Assembly: GCF_963678635.1 (NCBI RefSeq)
Contig: NC_087069.1
Span: 49,247,892 to 49,307,891, forward strand
Length of the DNA stretch: 60,000 bases
Origin: Symsagittifera roscoffensis
Taxonomy: Eukaryota; Xenacoelomorpha; Acoela; Convolutidae
Direction: 5' to 3'
Shown: one piece after another, positions 53,513-60,000 of the stretch
Numbering within the stretch: the stretch's first letter is position 1
Layout of the letters: each line of letters starts with the position of its first letter
Program-made: the position numbers and the translations under genes
The notes under the pieces: model-generated
The model's database searches: none
What the model was told of the DNA's origin: nothing
What the model saw: only the letters and a program-made list of their open reading frames with translations

Positions 53513-53746
53513 TTATGTTTGCAAATGGAAATCTAAATTCATTGCAAGTAGTATTCGAAATATAAAAGTTTGTTCTGGCTTTTGCCGAACTATCATATAA
53601 CTATACGGCAAGTTTCTACTTTGTCGTATGTCGTCTTTGGTTCGAGGTCTTCCTCCAATTCCGGGTAGTTCTGTTATGGTTCGGAATATTGGCTCTGATC
53701 TATTGAGTCGGAGAGACATTTCAATTAAATTATTGTCGTATAACAT
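53513..53746 (-). CDS. ORF-L, 77-aa leader protein, copy B (intact)
   Basis: First ATG-initiated ORF of any length after the primer-binding site (about 86 bases downstream). The product starts MLYDNNLIEMSLRL and has a Gly/Arg/Pro/Lys/Asp segment in the middle (PGIGGRPRTKDD) and a hydrophobic, Phe-rich end. There is no signal peptide. Copy A preserves the frame, start and stop with one nonsense change, and many changes are at third positions. No family recognised. Upstream ORFs in viral leaders may encode regulators or control downstream translation. Confidence 0.65.
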   Translation of the reverse strand: MLYDNNLIEMSLRLNRSEPIFRTITELPGIGGRPRTKDDIRQSRNLPYSYMIVRQKPEQTFIFRILLAMNLDFHLQT

Positions 53747-53809
53747 TTTGTAAATGTTTTTGTCTAATTTCTAATCTATTTTTGGTTAATTCTAATCTAG
53801 TAAGGTCTT

Positions 53810-53832
53810 GTTCGAGACTTATGGTCGCACCA
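53810..53832 (-). other. Primer-binding site, element B
   Basis: Minus strand TGGTGCGACC... begins two bases after the 5' LTR, identical to copy A over more than 20 bases. Confidence 0.75.
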
Positions 53833-53834
53833 GA

Positions 53835-54244
53835 TGAGTTAGGACTGGAGTGTATAACTCATAGAGTAATTTCGGATAGGGTACACCGTCTGCTCGTCAC
53901 GCTATCTTATTTTCGGCCGGATAGATTCGTGCAACTTCTTAGTCTAATACCGATCCTAATCTTACTCTTATACTATCTAGTCTCAGGTTGTTTAACTAGT
54001 CTCTGCTAGGCTCAATAGATCTAGGGTATACTGGTTTATTGCGGCTGCTGAAGTGCTCGGGAGAGTCCAACTAATTTCTAAGTTAAATTCAAATCTCTCT
54101 GGTGCTGAAATTACAAGTAACTTCAGCACTTACAAATAAGTGGGTTGTTAGTTAGATGGATCATGATTGGTTAATATTAAATACTTTACATTGGTAAAAC
54201 ATTTAATTTATCCAATCATAAAATGTAGTTTAGATCAGGTTCCA
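53835..54244 (-). repeat. 5' LTR of element B
   Basis: 410 bp, TGGAACC...AACTCA on the minus strand. It differs from the LTRs of A at a cluster near the 3' end and around the AATAAA region, but keeps the palindrome (one mismatch) and the polyadenylation hexamer. The outer flank is AATT. Confidence 0.92.
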
Positions 54245-55666
54245 AATTTTTTCAGAGTAAATGTTTCTTCGAACGAATGCGCACAACTCATTCAATTCGG
54301 TTTTCATGTTTTTTTTCTCGTATTTCAAACTACCTGTACAGAATTTCTACTGTTTTTTTTAGTTTGCGTCAAATTGGTGTTAAGCGAATCTTATTCATTA
54401 ATTGACCACGTAAAAAACCGTGTCAAAAAACTTAAGTTTCTAAAATGTGCCTTTTTTGATCTATTGAGTTGTTCAAAAAGTTTACCAATTTGTTTTGACT
54501 TTTCGTTGTCATTAAAATTATTTACCCTTTTTCGCCATTAAACTGAAAAATCATTTTGAAAATCTGATTTCAAAAACATTGAAAACAATTTGAAATTTGA
54601 TGCATGAATCAAGATGGATTCGAACACCCGACCTTTTGATTGATCCATCCACGCTCCTAGATTAGTGCTCGTATTTGTTCCAACTTATCATGATGCGTTT
54701 CAGGTAATGAGAGGAGACATGAAAAGAGAATAGTGCCGCTACTTTCCGCTCTTCCATTGTTGACCTCCATGGTCCCAGGGGCGGCTGGGATGGTCAATGA
54801 ACTAATCACAAAGATCAAAGACTCAGGATAGGATACCACTCTCAAATCCAACTGAACTGTTATTTTGACTACAGTCCTTTTCAAAAAGCACTTCAGCAAA
54901 ACCAACTTTAGTGTGAATGAATTGCTATTTTCAAAGATCATTTCAAAAATTTACAATTGAGTTCAACAAAAAAAACTTACAAAAGAAAAAGTATATGTTT
55001 AATATAGACGAAGAAATTTCAAACATGTCATGTTACCCGCAGCTGTTAGTATCTTCCTAGCTGCAAAGCCCAGTCAAGGTGCTGACTTTTTGTTTTGAAG
55101 TTACCGACCGATAACCGGCTCAGATTTGTTTCGACCAGCTCGGCGGAAATTTTGGTGCGCCTTCCCTACTGCGACTCAAACTCCCAAAAAACTTATATGC
55201 CCGAGTTGCATTTGAGTTTTGAAACATGACGTCTACTCTAGTTAATTGTGAGATTTCGCAGTTAAAGTGATTTGAAAAACTCTAAAAGCTAAGAATTCAT
55301 TTTATTAGATGCGAAATTTATCTCATCGTACTTCACACAGTTTGCGAGAGAAAATTTTGAAAAGTTTAAAAACTTATCAATAATTTAGTCAAAGTTGGGT
55401 TCTAAAACCCATGGTGATTGTGCTTAAGGTGTTTTTTTTCTAGACAGATTTCAATTTTTTAAAACCGGAATTTTTGAATGTGGACTGAAAAATAGAAAAC
55501 TAAAAATGTTAAATCAGAAATTATTCTTTTAAAAATATAGTTTAAAATAGATACATCAAACCATTTTCCAATAGAAAACTTGCTGTGAACTTTTAACACA
55601 GAAGTTGGAAGAATTAAGAATAAATCTACCAAACGAGCAATCACCCTTTTAATTGGTACAATTGCC
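54245..55666. other. Spacer with a tRNA-like B-box remnant
   Basis: No gene is supported. On the minus strand near 54600-54645 the sequence reads GGTCGGGTGTTCGAATCC, close to a Pol III B-box and the T-arm of a tRNA. No convincing A-box or acceptor stem is seen, so a SINE or tRNA-relic end is more likely than a tRNA gene. A 94-codon minus-strand frame (54657-54941) has fairly balanced composition but no other support. Confidence 0.35.
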
Positions 55667-56602
55667 CGGGTTGACCAAAACTTCTTTTCATACAATTTTT
55701 ATACATGAAAAACTTCCTAATATACAATTCCATACAATGCCATAAGTACAGAAAATTGTATGAAACTTTTATGATCAGCATTTTTCCATATATGAAAAGT
55801 GTATGATAAATATTTTTCCATGAACGAAATTTTTTTTTCTAAATTTAGAGTCTGAAAAGTTTTGGGTTGTGTTAGTCACCGAACGCAAGTGACAAAGACC
55901 TTGGTTTCATCAATGCACCAAAGGTTTGACATTCTTGCATTTAAAATGCATACAACACGACCTGACAGTCTTGATGCTGTCCTTCACAATTGATACAAAG
56001 AGAGTAACAAACTTTTAAATTTTGGCAAAAATTTTTTTTCAAATTTGATAATTTTCAAAGTTTGAATTTTTAAGTATTCATGGATTGAGCATACGTAGGC
56101 ATACGTAAACTTGCCATACAAATTTAGTAGGCGTTTGAGCGTTTTTGAAAAAATAATCCAGAGAAACTGAAAAAATCCAAAATTTTTCGACGTGTATAAC
56201 GTGTATCCAGGCCTACGTTATGCACACAAAAAATTAAAATTTGCAGGCTGGAAACAGTTTTCTTTTGTACCAAATTCGTTTTGCTGTTGATAAAAACCAC
56301 CAAAAACTTTTAAGTCAATTTCAAAATCACTTGGAAAAAATTTTGTGTCGCCATCAAAAAATAGCTAGTCACAAAAATTCTATACATGGGAACTGAAAAT
56401 AAGCATTTTTTCAAAAAACCAAAAAAACCTTGATTTTTTCCCCAGACTGTTTTATTAGGATCCAACAGCAGCAGAAATTATTTTGAATCGTTTTTCAACC
56501 ATTTTTTTGAAATTTTATGGAAATTTTATGACAAGCAGTTTTCCATACACTTGATGTATGATGTTATATGATAAGCACTTTCGGTGTAAGGGGGTCAACC
56601 CG
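55667..56602 (+). mobile_element. Inverted-repeat DNA element (family M), best-preserved copy
   Basis: 936 bp between CGGGTTGACC (55667-55676) and GGTCAACCCG (56593-56602), a perfect 10-bp terminal inverted repeat. The interior has nested 'ttatcatac/gtatgataa' palindromes, 'gtcaccgaacgcaagtgac' and 'ctacgttatgcac'. No transposase frame is present, so it is a non-autonomous element. Related copies: 3291-4024 (reverse), 13315-14241, and a fragment at 59221-59716. Confidence 0.75.
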
Positions 56603-56744
56603 TGTGAGCAGCATAGCTAACTTGAAGGAACAGAACAAGACTGCTCCTTTAATGTCAAAGCTTCGCGCTAACTGCCCTTTAGGCCTTGAATATACAAAAA
56701 AAATCAAAAAAGGGACTAAGCTTAGTCATAAAAGGAATAAATAA

Positions 56745-57045
56745 GACAAATATTTACTCATTTCGAAACAATTCACCGCGCGCGCTGAATTCGCCAAGCG
56801 TGAAAATTTTGGTTACAAAGTAAACAACAAAGTATAAAAAGAGTTTATATAAAATCATTTCTTGATAGTCGTTCAAGAACAAGACTGCCATACAAATTTG
56901 TGGGTAGACAAATATTTACCCATTTCGAAACAATTCACCGCGCGTGCTGAATTCGCCAAGCGTGAAAAATTTGGTTACAAAGTAAACAACAAAGTATAAA
57001 AAGAGTTTATATAAAATCTTTTCTTGATAATCGTTCAGTCCGAAG
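56745..57045 (+). repeat. Two tandem 162-bp units each with a TATA box
   Basis: The unit starting at 56745 is repeated from 56907 (162 bp period) and nearly identical for at least 130 bases. Each has a GC-rich 'caccgcgcg(c/t)gctgaattcgcc' block followed about 45 bases later by 'agtataaaaagagttt', a good TATA box, then a second AT-rich block. This may be a duplicated core promoter or the remains of a terminal repeat. The first gene-like frame downstream is not convincing. Confidence 0.6.
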
Positions 57046-58825
57046 ATCGATCGTTTACGTGAGCCTCTATTTTTTTTATAATTGGTCTGAATAAAAAACT
57101 AAACCAAGCATATGTTTTTAATTTTTTCAAAATCTAAAAACAATTGTGCAGAAGTTTTAAAAAGAAAAACTGCTCACAAACAAAATGCTGAAAAAAAAAA
57201 CGTTTTTTTGACTCTGTAAATGGTCTCCATAGTTTAATGAAGGAGAAGATTGTTCACTCGAGGCCGTTAACATCATACTAGTTTTAAAATGATTTTTTTT
57301 TTCAATCTCAGACAAGCTGCTTCAGTGTTAATAGCTAAAAGTCGTTCGTTTATCCATCAAGTTTGAACAAAAAGCTGGAAAGGTATGGCATACCTTGTTC
57401 CATGGGTCAATGCTACAAAATTGTATCGTCGAACTTCCACATTTCATGGAAAAGAAAAACTATTGTGAGATCGACTAATATTGATAATTATTCTTTAATT
57501 TTATTAAGCTGGACTGATTTTTCGAAATGCTGAAAAATATATTTTTTTTCAAGTATGAAATCAGCAAAACAAACCAATTCCTCTTTTAAACAACTGGAGT
57601 TTTTTTCCATGAGCACATTAAAACTTAGGCAAAATACTTTAGAAAATGCAAAACTCCAAAAAATGGTCAGTTTTTTTGCAATTAGAGCTCTGTTGGCAAC
57701 TGAATAATTCAAACTTTTTTCAAAACTTCATTAAATTCTAAACATTCATTAAAACCATTATACAAAAAAAAACATGAATTGCATAAAATGCAATCGAGTC
57801 AATTTTTGGCTTCTGTTTTGCAGAGGCAAAATTCGTCGTTTTGTTATGTTCGAAAATAGCAGAAGAAGAAAGTTTTTTTTATAAAAAGATGTTGCTTTTC
57901 AGGTTTTGAAAAGATATTGCTTACTTCTGCCAAGGTTTGAGTTTGAATTTGTTGTGAAATTGTCTTTGCCATTGATTTTACTTTGATTTCAATTTTAGGC
58001 TCAAAATTTGAGTTTATCGGTTGATGCTGTTGGGCAATAAAGTAAACGTATGCTAAAATCTAGCCTCAAAACCGCACGTAAACAACTGATATTGAATGCT
58101 GGTGAACATAATGTGTTCTGTCTCAATTGGCGTATGTTCGATTTACACCTGTGACATACGATCTTTAAACAAAATGAGTGCCAAATGTCACGTGTTGTCC
58201 AAAAATGCTTGTCAAACAGTTTTCATATATTTCGAAAGGCTCATCAGACAATTTGGTACGAATACACACAAAGAAAAAATTGTCAAAATATCATTTTTTA
58301 TATATGAAAATTGTATGACAAGCTTTTTCCAATGCTAAAATTTTATAAAAAGACAAAAGCTAGTGTCTGTCAGATTCCTTCCTCTCAAACAATGTGGTTT
58401 TCTGTCTTCTTATAAACTTTTAGTATATGGAAAAATAGCTTGTCATGTAATTTTTATACATAAAAATGCTAGAGTATTCTGAGTAATTTTATCAGTTAAT
58501 ATTTGATAGTTTACTCAAACATACGCGTAAAAACTTTAAGCTGTAACCTTAACCTTAAAAATTATCCGGGATTGTATCATAGCGAAAAAGTTATGCGGAC
58601 ATATTTTTCTCAAAAAAGGCTGTCTTTTTAAGGCTAACACGAAAATTTTATTTCAATAAAAAATGAAAAAATTAGTTTGGATTTTTGGTTTGCAGTTTGG
58701 AGTTTAGATTTTTTCTACTGTGAATTTTCCAACTTAATTTTGTTTTTTTTTTGTCAGCAGAAAGGTTTTATTGTTTTATACCAAAAAACTTGAATCACGT
58801 AGATTAAATTGTTTTATGGTTTCCG
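57046..58825. other. AT-rich DNA without recognised genes
   Basis: Long A/T runs and weak copies of family M palindromes near 58290-58325 and 58430-58465. A diverged monomer of the array that follows may lie at 57415-57460 ('aaattgtatcgtcgaacttcc'). No ORF is supported. Confidence 0.4.
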
Positions 58826-60000
58826 TTATAATGTTGTATCGTAGAATTCCCAAATTGCAAGAAAAAAAATTGGATTTTTTTTGTGAGCGCGAATGAAATT
58901 GATCGAGATACTTTTTTTTCTGAAAAACAATAGTGAAATATTCACTTGCTGAAAAATAGTGATCCCTTTCAAAGTGTTTTTTCGACGATGTTACAATGTT
59001 GTATCGTAGAACTCCCAAATTGCGAGAAAAAAAATTTTTCTTCATTGCTCGAATCAACCTGATAGATATTCTTATTTTTCTGAAACATTACTGATTTATT
59101 CACTGGCTGAATAAAAGTTTTACCTTTCAAAGTATTTTTTTTCTACGATGTTACAATGTTGTATCTTAGAAATCCCAAATTGCGAGAAAAAAAAGAATTT
59201 GGTTTCTGAGCGCGAATCAATTTTCATACAATTTTTATACATGAAAAACTTCCTAATATACAATTCCATACAATGCCATAAGTACAGAAAATTGTATGAA
59301 ACTTTTATGATCAGCATTTTTCCATATATGAAAAGTGTATGATAAATATTTTTCCATGAACGAAATTTTTTTTTTAATTTTAGAGTCTGAAAAGTTTTGG
59401 GTTGTGTTAGTCACCGAACGCAAGTGACAAAGACCTTGGTTTCATCAATGCACCAAAGGTTTGACATTCTTGCATTTAAAATGCATACAACACGACCTGA
59501 CAGTCTTGATGCTGTCCTTCACAAATGATACAAAGAGAGTAACAAACTTTTAAATTTTGGCAAAAATTTTCAAATTTGATAATTTTCAAAGTTTGAATTT
59601 TTAAGTATTCATGGATTGAGCATACGTAGGCATACGTAAACTTGCCATACAAATTTAGTAGGCGTTTGAGCGTTTTTGAAAAAATAATCCAGAGAAACTG
59701 AAAAAATCCAAAATTTCAAGATACTTTTTTTTCTGAAAAACAATAGTGAAATATTCACTTGCTGAAAAATAGTGATCCCTTTCAAAGTGTTTTTTCGACG
59801 ATGTTACAATGTTGTATCGTAGAATTCCCAAATTGCGAGATAAAAAAATTTCTTCATTGCTCGAATCAACCTGATAGATGTTCTTATTTTTCTGAAACAT
59901 TACTGATTTATTCACTGGCTGAATAAAAGTTTTACCTTTCAAAGTATTTTTTTTCTACGATGTTACAATGTTGTATCTTAGAAATCCCAAATTGCGAGAA
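58826..60000. repeat. Tandem array of about 160-bp monomers with an embedded family M fragment
   Basis: The marker 'atgttgtatc(g/t)tagaa' occurs at 58831, 58996, 59156, 59809 and 59968, a spacing of about 160-165 except where a 496-bp piece of family M (59221-59716, nearly identical to about 55683-56180) is inserted. Monomers at 58996 and 59809 are of one subtype, those at 59156 and 59968 of another. The array is therefore a higher-order repeat of about 812 bp: two monomers plus the family M fragment. It runs off the window end. Confidence 0.75.

Larger units (their letters stand above)
39311..54244 (-). mobile_element. Giant env-bearing Ty3/Gypsy-like LTR element, copy B
   Basis: Copy B lies on the minus strand, tail to tail with A. 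LTRs: 53835-54244 (5') and 39311-39727 (3'). They are identical except for two substitutions and a 7-bp duplication, so insertion looks recent. The flanking bases are AATT and GTAC rather than a matching duplication. Intact here: ORF-L, ORF-X1, pol from the RT core onward, two small membrane ORFs, ORF-P, env and ORF4. A deletion of about 4.0 kb removes gag after codon about 260, the protease ORF and the pol start. Length is 14.93 kb; adding the missing segment gives about 18.9 kb, the same as for A. Confidence 0.9.

Noticed and set aside
54600-54720. Possible tRNA gene on the minus strand
   Set aside because: Only the B-box/T-loop part matches. The T stem has mismatches, and no D-arm, anticodon arm or acceptor pairing could be drawn.
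54657-54941. 94-codon minus-strand ORF with balanced composition
   Set aside because: No splice sites, homologue or conservation evidence, and it overlaps the tRNA-like remnant. Kept as unassigned.

Overview
The window is AT-rich DNA from a eukaryote, most likely an invertebrate animal. It has spliceosomal exons of a small secreted-protein gene, long repeat-filled introns, decayed animal-type retroelements, terminal-inverted-repeat elements and two 200-N assembly gaps. I cannot name the species. Only one host gene is supported: five exons between 2151 and 14345 on the + strand, with at least one linking exon not found.

Layout: 1-2150 repeats and promoter-side DNA; 2151-14670 the host gene, whose introns hold an inverted-repeat element (3291-4024), a palindrome-rich minisatellite field (5780-8350), a dead Ty3/Gypsy element (9040-11620) and a second inverted-repeat element (13315-14241); 15313-17712 a broken non-LTR reverse transcriptase with a C-terminal endonuclease-like region; 18637-35013 LTR element copy A (+); 35014-39310 spacer with repeats and a gap; 39311-54244 LTR element copy B (-); 54245-60000 inverted-repeat elements and tandem arrays.

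The main content is the pair of related, very large, envelope-bearing Ty3/Gypsy-like elements lying tail to tail. Each is damaged, but by different deletions. Copy A lacks the integrase C-terminus, two small membrane ORFs and the env membrane anchor. Copy B lacks the second half of gag, the protease ORF and the start of RT. Adding the missing segments back, in length only, gives about 18.9 kb from either copy. The gene order is: LTR (410 bp), primer-binding site, leader ORF-L (77 aa), repeated leader hairpins, basic ORF-X1 (155 aa), gag (882 aa), Arg/Asn/Ser-rich plus protease ORF (507 aa), pol (RT-RNase H-integrase), two tiny overlapping membrane ORFs, a 378-codon ORF with no methionine codon (ORF-P), env (872 aa), ORF4 (599 aa), an 87-nt intron-like segment, a long 3' region, LTR. 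Several ORFs are joined by 4-nt ATGA stop/start overlaps or short overlaps, like a compact viral polycistron. A/B differences in several accessory ORFs are often synonymous, so they look like maintained genes.

Limits: all homology statements come from reading motifs, not from searches. ORF-L, ORF-X1, ORF-P, ORF4 and the two membrane ORFs match no family I recognise.
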